Shown in pieces: positions 37,075 to 45,877 of a DNA stretch of 64,000 nucleotides (position 1 is the first letter of the stretch; each line of letters begins with the position of its first letter). The translations under genes were made by a program, and so were the position numbers. Below the pieces are notes generated by a model. The model ran no database searches and was not told the DNA's origin. It saw only the letters and a program-made list of their open reading frames with translations. This stretch comes from Bacteroidales bacterium (lineage in GTDB: Bacteria; Bacteroidota; Bacteroidia; Bacteroidales; UBA4417), in NCBI GenBank assembly GCA_016707785.1, contig JADJGZ010000002.1:301590-365589 (forward strand). The letters are read 5' to 3'.

Positions 37075-38085
37075 ATGAACTATCCAAAAAAAGTAACAAT
37101 CGGAGATATTACAGTACGTGATGGTTTCCAACATGAAGAGAAATATATCCCAACACCTGCAAAATTATGGTTATCGGAACAACTGATCCTTGCAGGTTTC
37201 AGGCATATTGAAGTTACTAACCTGGGTAATCCTTCAGGCATGCCTCAATTCAAGGATGCTGATGAGATACTGAAAAAACTCCGCGCAAGTAAAACGGTTG
37301 CACATCTTTTACCCCAGGTGAGTATTACAGCCGTTACTATTCGTGAAAAGGCTATTGAGCGAGCAATACAAGCCCGTCAGGAAGGCTGGGGCCCCGACAG
37401 GATTCTTTTAATGGTATCAACCAGTGAGTCACATCATACGAAAAACTCCGGGCTATCACTTGATGAGTATTGGAAAATGGCAGAAAAGTATATTCCTTTA
37501 GCCAAAGATGCCGGGCTTAAGGTGAATGGTACAGTCAGTACTATTTGGGGTTGCCCGATTGAAGGCCCTACAAAAATGGAGAAAGCTGTTGATTTTGCTC
37601 AGCGATGGTTTGATATTGGTGCAAGCGATGTAGAACATGCCGATCATGACGGTTCTGCCTCCCCGGATAGGGTTTACCGATATTATTCAATGCTAATGGA
37701 TAAGATTGGCCGTCCTGAAAAACAAATTGTTCATTTCCATACCACCAGGGGATGGGGATTGGCTAATGTATTAGCCGCTCTGCAGGCTGGTATGACCAAT
37801 TATGAAAGTACAATGGGTGGAATTGGTGGCCAGCCGGCGAACTTTGTTGATGGTGTCCCGGTTGCCGGAACCGGTGCCTATTATTATGCTGATCCTGGAA
37901 TTACCGGGTTGGTACAAACAGAGGACCTTGTGGTTATGATGGATGAAATGGGTATTGAAACAGGCCTTGATGTTGATAAAGTCCTCGAAATCGGTGCAAT
38001 GGTAGAACGGATCGTGGGTAGAAGGCTTCGTTCGGAAACCGTTAGAACAGGAAGAATTCCTAAATCTCTGACAGGGAAAGGCTGA
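37075..38085 (+). CDS. HMG-CoA-lyase-like TIM-barrel protein lacking the catalytic cysteine
   Basis: The 336-residue protein belongs to the HMGL-like (pyruvate carboxyltransferase) superfamily: IGDITVRDGFQHEEKYI (near residue 10) and VHFHTTRGWGLANVLAAL (near 220) carry the metal ligands. The loop that holds the catalytic cysteine in HMG-CoA lyases reads MGGIGGQPANF, with Q in place of C. It is also longer than the true lyase 2.5 kb upstream and lacks a citrate-synthase-like C-terminal domain. It may act on a different 3-hydroxyacyl-CoA or carry out another aldol reaction. It is the last + strand gene of the cluster. Confidence 0.85.
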   Translation: MNYPKKVTIGDITVRDGFQHEEKYIPTPAKLWLSEQLILAGFRHIEVTNLGNPSGMPQFKDADEILKKLRASKTVAHLLPQVSITAVTIREKAIERAIQARQEGWGPDRILLMVSTSESHHTKNSGLSLDEYWKMAEKYIPLAKDAGLKVNGTVSTIWGCPIEGPTKMEKAVDFAQRWFDIGASDVEHADHDGSASPDRVYRYYSMLMDKIGRPEKQIVHFHTTRGWGLANVLAALQAGMTNYESTMGGIGGQPANFVDGVPVAGTGAYYYADPGITGLVQTEDLVVMMDEMGIETGLDVDKVLEIGAMVERIVGRRLRSETVRTGRIPKSLTGKG

Positions 38086-38337
38086 AAAGAAGTGAACTAG
38101 AGTGAGCTAAAGTGAACTAGAGTTGTCAATTGAATCTGCGAAAATCCGTGGTGAAATCCGTCCGCCAGCCGGCGGATCCGTGTTCCATTTTTGTCTGAAA
38201 GTGCAAACATGCCTGGAGTGAACTATTGTGCCTAAAGTGAATTAGAGTGTATACAGTTTTTGGAATTCCGGATACACCAGCGATTGGCAGGTGAAAGGCT
38301 ATACTAACAGAAAATTGATTGCCAGCAACTTTAACGG
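38086..38337. repeat. Intergenic short tandem-like repeats
   Basis: The unit AGTGAACTAG recurs with variations at 38091-38124 (three copies) and 38217-38251 (two degenerate copies). A near-palindrome TCCGCCAGCCGGCGGA at 38161-38176 resembles the palindrome at 34469-34484. No gene seen. Confidence 0.6.
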
Positions 38338-38745
38338 TTATTTCCACGCTCCCAGTATAAAGCCGGAGAGGGTGAACCCAACCACCATATAGCCTGCATT
38401 GATTAGCATATATCGCCAGCCTTTCATTTCGTATAAGGCATTCAGTGTCATTGCCATTGCTACCCATCCGAATCCTGTAAGGAAACCATACAGTGCTCCT
38501 TCAGATGCACCGACCTTAGGGTCGGCAAGGAAAAATGCCAGGTTCGTTACCATGATCAGTGATAAAATAAAGGTAAATGACATGATCTTAGCCATATTGG
38601 CGTTCTTTGGTGCATCCGGACTCATATTAAGTTCTTTCATCCAGATTTTCCCGAAAAGTAAAGGGGAATACCAAATAGCACCAATTCCGTAAAAAGAAAG
38701 GGTTGATACCAGAACAGCCAGCCAGTTAATGTTTGAAGGATCCAT
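38338..38745 (-). CDS. DUF1761-family small membrane protein
   Basis: The 135-residue protein has four hydrophobic segments. The opening (INWLAVLVSTLSFYGIGAIWYSPLLFGKIWMKE) and the late FGWVAMAMTLNALYEMKG segment fit the DUF1761 family, whose function is unknown. It lies on the strand opposite to the leucine cluster and next to the butyrate-kinase-like gene, in the same orientation but 225 bases away. Confidence 0.85.
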   Translation of the reverse strand: MDPSNINWLAVLVSTLSFYGIGAIWYSPLLFGKIWMKELNMSPDAPKNANMAKIMSFTFILSLIMVTNLAFFLADPKVGASEGALYGFLTGFGWVAMAMTLNALYEMKGWRYMLINAGYMVVGFTLSGFILGAWK

Positions 38746-38970
38746 AACAAAGGTGTTAGTTGTTGATTATTAGAATATTATCAACTCAATTTGTTGCCTT
38801 TTTAATGCAATAGAAGAGTAATGGGAAGCATATCGAGAAACAGTGCAGATTTTATAACAAATCTTCTGTATTATGGTTCAGTGTAGCACGACGAAGTGAA
38901 AGATTTTCCTGTGTGGAAATTCCGGGTTAAATATGTGAGCAGAAATATGATTGTTTAATAGTGATATAAA

Positions 38971-40044
38971 CTATTGGTAAAGCAGGATCTCTGCTTCCCC
39001 TCTGACAATTGTGACACCATTCATGGCAAGTGAATCCAGGTCATTTACTATTGGATAAATGGAAACAGGGGCAATTTTTTCAATTCTCCTGATCAGTTGT
39101 GTGGTGAAGAATTTGCTATTCATAATTGCTCCCATAATGAGGATAGCATCTACCTTACAGTCCAGGACAGTGGACATAGAACCGATTTCTTTTGCAACCT
39201 GGTAAGCCATTGCATCCATAATCAATGTGGCTTGTTCGTCGCCTTCATCTACCATTGAAAGGACCTGGCTGAGTGATTTTGTTCCCAGGTAGGCAAGAAT
39301 GCCTCCTTTCTCAGTAATCAACTGACGCATTTGTTCCCGCGTATACTTTCCGTTGTAGCAAAGGTCTATGAGTTGACCAACCGGCAGACTTCCTGAACGG
39401 GTCATAGAGAAAGGGCCATCACCATCGAAAGCCTGGTTCACATCCACAACTTTTCCTCCATGATGAGCTCCAACTGATACACCTCCACTGCCGATATATG
39501 CTACAACAAGATTAAGATCCTCATATTTGCGATTAATACTCTTGGCATATTCCCGCGAAACATTTTTATGGTTGAGTGCGTGAAAAATGGATGTACGTTC
39601 AATTTGTGGTATCCCGGAAACCCTAGCAATCGGCTCCATTTCATCAACAACCACAGGATCAGCAAGGTAAGCTTTAGCATTGGGAAGCATACCAGCAATT
39701 CTATCTCCAATTAAGCCTCCGAGATTCGTAGCATGCCGTCCCATAACGCCTGTCCGAAGGTCTTTCTTCATCGCTTCATTCACTTCATAAATTCCGGATT
39801 TTACCGGCTTGATGAGGCCACCACGAGCCATCACCACCGTAATTTCCGCCAGTTCAATCTGGTTGTTGTTTAACTCCTGCATAATAAGTTTTGTGCGGTA
39901 TTCCAATTGGTCAATCACATCAGCAAAGGCAGCCTGATCCTCAGCCTTGTGGCGGATAGATTTGAGGAATATGAGACTGGTATTGCGATAAACTGCAATC
40001 TTAGTAATATCAACTTCAGGATAGATGACCAGAATGCTTTTCAT
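38971..40044 (-). CDS. Butyrate kinase-like protein with altered active-site motifs
   Basis: The 357-residue ASKHA-fold protein aligns with butyrate/branched-chain fatty acid kinases, which interconvert acyl phosphate and acid with ADP/ATP. MARGGLIKP, GRHATNLGGLIGDRIA and AFDGDGPFSMTRSGSLP are well kept. Two active-site motifs are changed. The N-terminal phosphate loop, usually NPGSTSTK, reads YPEVDITK (near residue 8), and the HLGGG motif reads YIGSGG (near residue 203), with tyrosine replacing histidine. No phosphotransbutyrylase gene is nearby. It may be a diverged kinase, a regulator, or inactive. A -7 box is just upstream. Confidence 0.85.
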   Translation of the reverse strand: MKSILVIYPEVDITKIAVYRNTSLIFLKSIRHKAEDQAAFADVIDQLEYRTKLIMQELNNNQIELAEITVVMARGGLIKPVKSGIYEVNEAMKKDLRTGVMGRHATNLGGLIGDRIAGMLPNAKAYLADPVVVDEMEPIARVSGIPQIERTSIFHALNHKNVSREYAKSINRKYEDLNLVVAYIGSGGVSVGAHHGGKVVDVNQAFDGDGPFSMTRSGSLPVGQLIDLCYNGKYTREQMRQLITEKGGILAYLGTKSLSQVLSMVDEGDEQATLIMDAMAYQVAKEIGSMSTVLDCKVDAILIMGAIMNSKFFTTQLIRRIEKIAPVSIYPIVNDLDSLAMNGVTIVRGEAEILLYQ

Positions 40045-40069
40045 GGAATGCTTGTTTTTGTTGGTTTGT

Positions 40070-40077
40070 CAAAGTTA
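40070..40077 (-). promoter_or_regulatory. -7 promoter box of the butyrate-kinase-like gene
   Basis: It reads TAACTTTG on the minus strand, matching TAnnTTTG, 26 bases before the ATG at 40044. No clear -33 element. The rest of the 340-base gap up to 40384 shows no gene. Confidence 0.55.
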
Positions 40078-40351
40078 GAAATATTTGATAAATCTCCTCC
40101 CGAAAGCCATTTATAAGTTTAGATGATAGAATTTGATAGTTTTCGTCTTGTTGAGTATTCTCTTTTGAGGGTTTTTAGTCGAAATATTTGGGTGTTTTAG
40201 ATGGTACACTTTTAAAGTTTATCACAATGATAGGCTCGCCATTACTTTCAGTACCAACTCAACCTGCACTGGATCGAAAATATGTATACTTATTTTCATT
40301 CGCATTTACATATAGAACACATGTACATATCTAGATATCAAATAAATATTG

Positions 40352-40359
40352 TATCTTTG
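40352..40359 (+). promoter_or_regulatory. -7 promoter box of the multiheme cytochrome gene
   Basis: TATCTTTG is a perfect TAnnTTTG match, 25 bases before the ATG at 40385. It favours the 40385 start over the in-frame ATG at 40349, which it would place upstream of the transcript. Confidence 0.6.
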
Positions 40360-40384
40360 TATACCAAACCCAAACTCCTTTATT

Positions 40385-42085
40385 ATGAAAACAAAATGGC
40401 CGATTGTGATTTCTATCCTTCTGTTACCTTTCATTTTTGCAAATATTAGTGGAGATGAATACATTGTACTTAGTTGGAATGATTTAGGGATGCATTGCTC
40501 CAATAAGGACTTTTCAAAACTTGCAGTGCTTCCACCTTATAATAATCTGAAGGCCCAGGTAATTCGAAAAGGAACTGCTGAGACTCTGCCTGAAATTGTT
40601 ACAACAGGATTAAACGTTCACTATTCAATCCCGGGGAATACATATTCAGTAGGTAAGACAAATTTCTGGAGTTATTCTCAGCAATTATTTGGGGTGAGTT
40701 TAGCTCCCAATATCGGACTTACCGGAGTTGGTTTAACTGGCACCATGAACCCTTTCAGTAATCACTATGCTGTTGAGGGCGTACCGATCACACCCTATAC
40801 CGACAATAACCTGTTGACGGAGAATCCGTACCAATTAGCTTTAGTTGAAGTCTATAACAGTTCCAATACTCTATTGGCATCAACACAGCCGGTAATCCCG
40901 GTTTCAAATGAGCTAAGTTGTGTCAGTGCTGGATGCCATTCAAGTGAGCAAGCCATTTTAAACGAACATCCACGGGAAGGAGGCTTTAATCCAAATGCCA
41001 CCCCCATTCTATGCGCTAATTGCCATTCAGATAATGCACTTGGGATGCCGGGTCAGCAAGGCGTTCCTTCTTTTTCTTTTGTTATTCATGATAAACATAA
41101 GGATAAGACAAACGACTGCTATAAATGCCACCCTGGGCCTAATACTCAATGTTTTCGTGATGTAATGTTCACAGATGGAATGACTTGCCAAAACTGTCAT
41201 GGAAATATGAGTAATGTTTCATCTAGTATTGAAAATGGTCGGGAACCCTGGTTGGAAGAACCTTCATGTGGAGCTTCAAACTGCCATGGCTCAAATTATG
41301 GGGAAGAAACAGGAAAATTATTCAGGAATTCAGTTGGACATGGTGGATTATACTGCAGTGCCTGCCATGGTTCCCCCCACGCAATTCAACCCACCATTCA
41401 GCCAAATGATAATGTCCAGAATATTGCCCTGCAGGGTTTTTCAGGAGTGCTTCGCCGTTGTGAAGTATGCCATGGCACTGTTCCTACAGCTGCAGGTCCT
41501 CATGGGTATTTACCCGCAACACTTAATCTTACGGTATTCCTGGAGAGCCTGTTTGCTGGCACAGCCATGAACAAAGCCCAGGATGAAACAGGTAATCAAT
41601 TCACCGGTCCAATAGCAGATAAGATTGCCATTGAACTGCATAATTCATCTCCTCCTTTTACCTTAGCCGCAGGACCATTTATTGTGAACCTGAATACAAA
41701 TGGTTCAGCTTCACTTTCTTTGCCAGTTTCAATGAATTCCAGTTATTATATTGTTGTAAAACACAGGAATAGTGTTGAAACCTGGAATGGAACACCTCTG
41801 TCATTAGGCGTAGGAACGGTCAATTATAATTTTAGTTTGGCAGCAAACCAGGCTTATGGAAATAATTTAAAACAAATAAACGGGAAGTATGTAATTTATA
41901 CTGGTGATGTAAACCAGGATGGGTTAATAGATGCAGCCGATATGATAAGTGTTGACAATCAGTCTGCAACCTTCGCCCAGGGTTATCTCCCCACAGACAT
42001 TAACGGTGATGGAGATGTTACTTTTGCTGATATGGTAATGGTCAACAATAACTCAACCCTGTTTATAGGGAAGATTATTCCCTGA
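40385..42085 (+). CDS. Exported multiheme c-type cytochrome with dockerin-like C-terminus
   Basis: The 566-residue protein has a signal peptide (WPIVISILLLPFIFANISG). The N-terminal part has the phrase VLSWNDLGMHC known from multiheme cytochromes. Heme motifs seen in order are CVSAGCH, CANCH, CYKCH, CQNCH, CGASNCH, CSACH and CEVCH: five canonical CxxCH and two with four residues between the cysteines (CX4CH). After a beta-rich linker, residues ~510-560 hold two EF-hand-like calcium loops (GDVNQDGLIDAADM and TDINGDGDVTFADM) in dockerin type I style. This suggests a surface or periplasmic electron carrier docked onto another protein or calcium stabilised. It stands alone between minus-strand genes. 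Confidence 0.85.
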   Translation: MKTKWPIVISILLLPFIFANISGDEYIVLSWNDLGMHCSNKDFSKLAVLPPYNNLKAQVIRKGTAETLPEIVTTGLNVHYSIPGNTYSVGKTNFWSYSQQLFGVSLAPNIGLTGVGLTGTMNPFSNHYAVEGVPITPYTDNNLLTENPYQLALVEVYNSSNTLLASTQPVIPVSNELSCVSAGCHSSEQAILNEHPREGGFNPNATPILCANCHSDNALGMPGQQGVPSFSFVIHDKHKDKTNDCYKCHPGPNTQCFRDVMFTDGMTCQNCHGNMSNVSSSIENGREPWLEEPSCGASNCHGSNYGEETGKLFRNSVGHGGLYCSACHGSPHAIQPTIQPNDNVQNIALQGFSGVLRRCEVCHGTVPTAAGPHGYLPATLNLTVFLESLFAGTAMNKAQDETGNQFTGPIADKIAIELHNSSPPFTLAAGPFIVNLNTNGSASLSLPVSMNSSYYIVVKHRNSVETWNGTPLSLGVGTVNYNFSLAANQAYGNNLKQINGKYVIYTGDVNQDGLIDAADMISVDNQSATFAQGYLPTDINGDGDVTFADMVMVNNNSTLFIGKIIP

Positions 42086-42135
42086 GTTATTGCTAGAGAC
42101 AAATTCAACAGATAAAAAAACGTCTCCATTTTTTC

Positions 42136-42171
42136 AACAATTAAGGCCAGGAATTCCTGGCCTTAATTGTT
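42136..42171. terminator. 36-bp perfect palindrome downstream of the cytochrome gene
   Basis: The palindrome has 18-base arms centred on GGAATTCC with no loop spacer and lies 50 bases past the stop codon. It probably folds as a terminator hairpin, although the T-rich tail is weak. Being symmetric it would serve either strand. Confidence 0.55.
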
Positions 42172-42183
42172 ATCATTGTCAAT

Positions 42184-42452
42184 TATTTCCTGGGGTTAGG
42201 GGACCCCCCCCCCCCCCAAGGGGTTTGGTGGGGGGGGAAAAAGTTTTGGGGGGGTGGGGTTTTTCCATTGCAATGTGATTTTTTAATTGCTTAAGCCGGA
42301 AAGGTGCAAGATCAGCATTCGACATTAGACATCTTTCTTATGAAAATTCCCGCCATCCTTCGACTACAGAAGGAACCCCCCCCCCCCGAAAATGAATATG
42401 CTTTCAGTCGGCCAGGTCCGACATCAAACATCAAACATCCGACATTCCACAA
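42184..42452. other. Low-complexity poly-C/poly-G stretch, probable assembly artefact
   Basis: The region contains C14 (42204-42217), G8 (42230-42237), G7 (42248-42254) and C12 (42376-42387) in a ~40% GC genome. The words between are fragmentary (GGGGTTTGGTGG, AAAAAGTTTTGGG). Positions 42415-42455 carry the same ACATCAAACATCCGACAT words as other intergenic repeats. No gene is supported; a few short open frames here are meaningless. Confidence 0.7.
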
Positions 42453-45400
42453 TCACATATTCCTCCTATACCTGCCACCCACTTCAAACAAGGCCTGGGA
42501 GATTTGTCCCAGAGAACAGTATTTTGCAGCATCAATGAGTGCTTCAAAAAGGTTTGATCCCAAAATAGCAGCTTCTTTCAGTCGTTCCATATGTTGACGG
42601 CTCTCTTTCTGCCAGGCATTGTGGAGGTTGGCCAGCATGGCTACCTGGTATTGCTTCTCTGCTTCGGTTGAACGGATCACTTCTCCCGGAACATTCGTCG
42701 GTGACCCTTTTGAAGAAAGAAAGGTATTCACTCCCATAATCGGGAGTTTTCCGGAATGCTTTTGATGCTCATAATACAATGATTCTTCCTGTATTTTACT
42801 TCGTTGGTACATAGTTTCCATGGCACCCAATACGCCTCCACGCTCAGTAATCCGGTCAAATTCAGCAAGAACAGCCTCTTCCACAAGTTCTGTGAGCTCT
42901 TCAATAATAAATGAGCCCTGTAAAGGATTCTGATTTTTTGCCAGTCCTAATTCATGGTTAATGATGAGTTGTATTGCCATAGCCCGACGCACCGATTCCT
43001 CGGTTGGAGTGGTTATAGCTTCATCATAGGCGTTTGTGTGCAATGAATTACAATTGTCATAAATGGCGTATAAGGCCTGTAAGGTTGTTCGGATGTCGTT
43101 GAAATCAATTTCCTGGGCATGAAGGGAACGGCCGGAGGTCTGAATATGATATTTCAGCATCTGCGAACGGGGTCCTGCCTTATAAAGTCCTTTCATCGCC
43201 TTTGCCCAAATGATACGTGCCACTCTGCCCATCACTGAATATTCAGGATCCAGTCCATTGGAGAAGAAGAAAGAAAGATTGGGAGCAAAAGCATCAATTT
43301 CCATGCCCCTGGAGGCATAATATTCCACGTAGGTAAATCCATTGGCAAGGGTGAGTGCCAGCTGGGTGATAGGGTTTGCCCCGGCTTCGGCAATATGGTA
43401 GCCGGAAATAGAGACAGAATAAAAATTCCTGACATTATTCTGGATGAAATATTGCTGTACGTCACCCATCAAACGGAGAGAGAATTCGGTGCTGAAAATG
43501 CAGGTATTCTGTGCCTGGTCTTCCTTCAGAATATCTGCCTGCAAGGTGCCTCTTACTTTAGAGATGGTATCAGCTTTGATTTTTTCATAAACCTTTGCCG
43601 GTAAAACATGGTCTCCTGTTATTCCTAAAAGCATCAGACCAAGTCCATTATTTCCCTTAGGGTATGAATTTTTCCTGCCGCCATCTGCAAGGGTAGAATC
43701 ATATTTTGGCCTGGGCAGGCCTGCTTTATCCCAAATGGAAGCCAGTTTCTTTTCTACCTCTTTTTCAAGTCCGTGTTCCCTGATGTATAACTCACATTGC
43801 TGGTCGATGGCAGCATTCATGAAATAAGCCAGCATCGCCGGAGCCGGACCGTTGATTGTCATTGAAACCGACGTTGCCGGGTCACATAGATCGAACCCGG
43901 AATAGAGCTTCTTAGCATCATCAAGGCTGGCAACAGAAACACCTGCATTTCCTATTTTACCATAGATATCAGGCCTGATATCCGGGTCTGCCCCATATAG
44001 GGTGACGGAGTCAAAAGCCGTAGATAATCTCTTGGCCGGCATCCCCAACGAAACATAATGAAACCTCTTATTAGTTCTTTCTGGTCCGCCTTCCCCGGCA
44101 AACATGCGGGTTGGATCTTCATTTTCACGTTTGAATGGATAAACCCCGGCAGCATATGGAAACTCTCCGGGCATATTTTCCCTAAGGTTCCATTTTAAAA
44201 TATCGCCCCAGTCACGATACCTGGGCAGACTGATCCTGGGAATCCTTAGGTGTGAAAGACTTTCAAAGTAGGTTTGTACCTTGATTTCTTTGTCACGAAC
44301 TTTATATGTATAGAAATCCTTATGAAAAGATTTCACTTTCTGTTCCCAGCCCTCAAGGATTTTTCGGTTTTCAGTTTCCAGCTTTTTCTCCTCTTCATGG
44401 AGTTGTTCAAGCAGTTGTTTCTGTAATTCCGGCTTATTTGAAAAAGCACCTGCTGATTTCTGAAGCGCATAAATCCGGCTGGCATTTTCAGCTTGTTCTT
44501 CTGTCCAACGGTTATAATTTCTGATAATATCTGATATATCAGTCAAATAGCGTGTCCTTGAAGGAGGAATGATCCATTGATGAGCTTTCTCTGTGGGAGG
44601 CGCAATATAGGTGGACTTGAAACCAGCCTGTGCTTTGCTGTTCAAGGTAAAAATCAGAGCTTGGTATAGACTGTTTACACCAGGATCATTGAATTGGGAT
44701 GCCATCGTGCCAAATACAGGCATCTCTTCCAAATCGGTTTCAAAAAGCTTGTGATTCCTCTGGTATTGTTTTCTGACATCTCTCAGAGCATCCTGGGCAC
44801 CTCTCTTGTCCGATTTATTGATTACCACCAGGTCGGCAAAGTCCAGCATGTCTATCTTTTCCAATTGGGTTGCAGCTCCATATTCCGGGGTCATCACATA
44901 CATATGAACATCGCTGTATTCAACGATTTCCGTATCGGATTGTCCAATACCTGATGACTCAAGGATAACCATGTCGAAGCCGGCATTTTTGACAAGGCAA
45001 AGAACATCCGGTATATATTTTGAAAGGGCAAGGTTGGCCTGGCGGGTTGCCAAGCGAGCGCATATAAACTCTTGTACTGTGAATGGAATTCATCCGTATC
45101 CTGTCACCCAACAAAGCACCGCCTGTTTTTCTGCGACTGGGATCCACAGAAACAATGGCAAGGTTCTTTTCCGGAAAGTCCTGTAAAAATCTACGGACCA
45201 GCTCATCTACCAGTGATGACTTCCCGGCTCCGCCGGTTCCGGTTATTCCTAATACAGGCGTAGGGTTTTGAGAACAATCTTTACCCAGTTTCTTTAATAA
45301 AGGTTTAACTTCCTGTGGATGGTTTTCAGCAGCTGATATCAATCGGGCAAGTCCACGATGATTATTCACTGAAAGGTCAAGATCAGAATCTTGCAGATTC

Positions 45401-45846
45401 ACCCCGGTGGGATAATCAGAGAGCTGGACTACTTCATTAATCATCCCTTGTAATCCCATATGCCTGCCATCATCCGGAGAATAAATCCTGGTAATACCAT
45501 AAGCTTGTAATTCTTCTATTTCATGAGGTAAGATGACTCCACCACCTCCTCCAAAGATCTTTATATGATTGCTGCCTCTCTCTTTCAGTAAATCATACAT
45601 ATACTTAAAAAACTCCATATGTCCCCCCTGGTAAGAGGTTAGGGCAATAGCCTGGGCATCTTCCTGAATTGCACAATCCACAATCTCCTGCACCGAACGG
45701 TCATGCCCCAGATGGATTACTTCAACCCCTGTGCTCTGAAGAATTCTTCGCATAACATTGATAGCGGCATCATGTCCATCGAAGAGGGAAGCTGCTGTTA
45801 CAATCCTGACATGATTTTTTGGCGAATAAGGGCTTATGGAATCCAT
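42453..45846 (-). pseudogene. icmF: Fused isobutyryl-CoA mutase IcmF, one-base frameshift
   Basis: This B12-dependent mutase interconverts isobutyryl- and butyryl-CoA, and about 1130 residues read once repaired. The N-terminal B12-binding domain has SLFDGHDAAIN (near residue 17) and SYQGGHMEFF. The middle P-loop GTPase chaperone has GITGTGGAGKSSLVDEL (near residue 199). The C-terminal mutase barrel has DPTRMFAGEGGPERTN and AQNTCIFSTEF. The F in TRMFAG and the Q in AQNT are the residues that distinguish isobutyryl-CoA mutase from methylmalonyl-CoA mutase (Y and R there). The frame breaks at about 45050 in the GTPase domain (RVYMRSL to ATRQANLALSKYI); one base fewer in a GG run restores it. Confidence 0.9.
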
Positions 45847-45877
45847 GGAAGTATTTGGGTTTCAAAGTTGATCATAT

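Noticed and set aside
38126..38467. Minus-strand open frame beneath the DUF1761 gene end
   Set aside because: It overlaps the DUF1761 gene in another frame and the intergenic repeats, with no domain features.
42184..42452. Short open frames in the poly-C/G region
   Set aside because: The sequence is homopolymer stutter. No composition or start signals support a gene.
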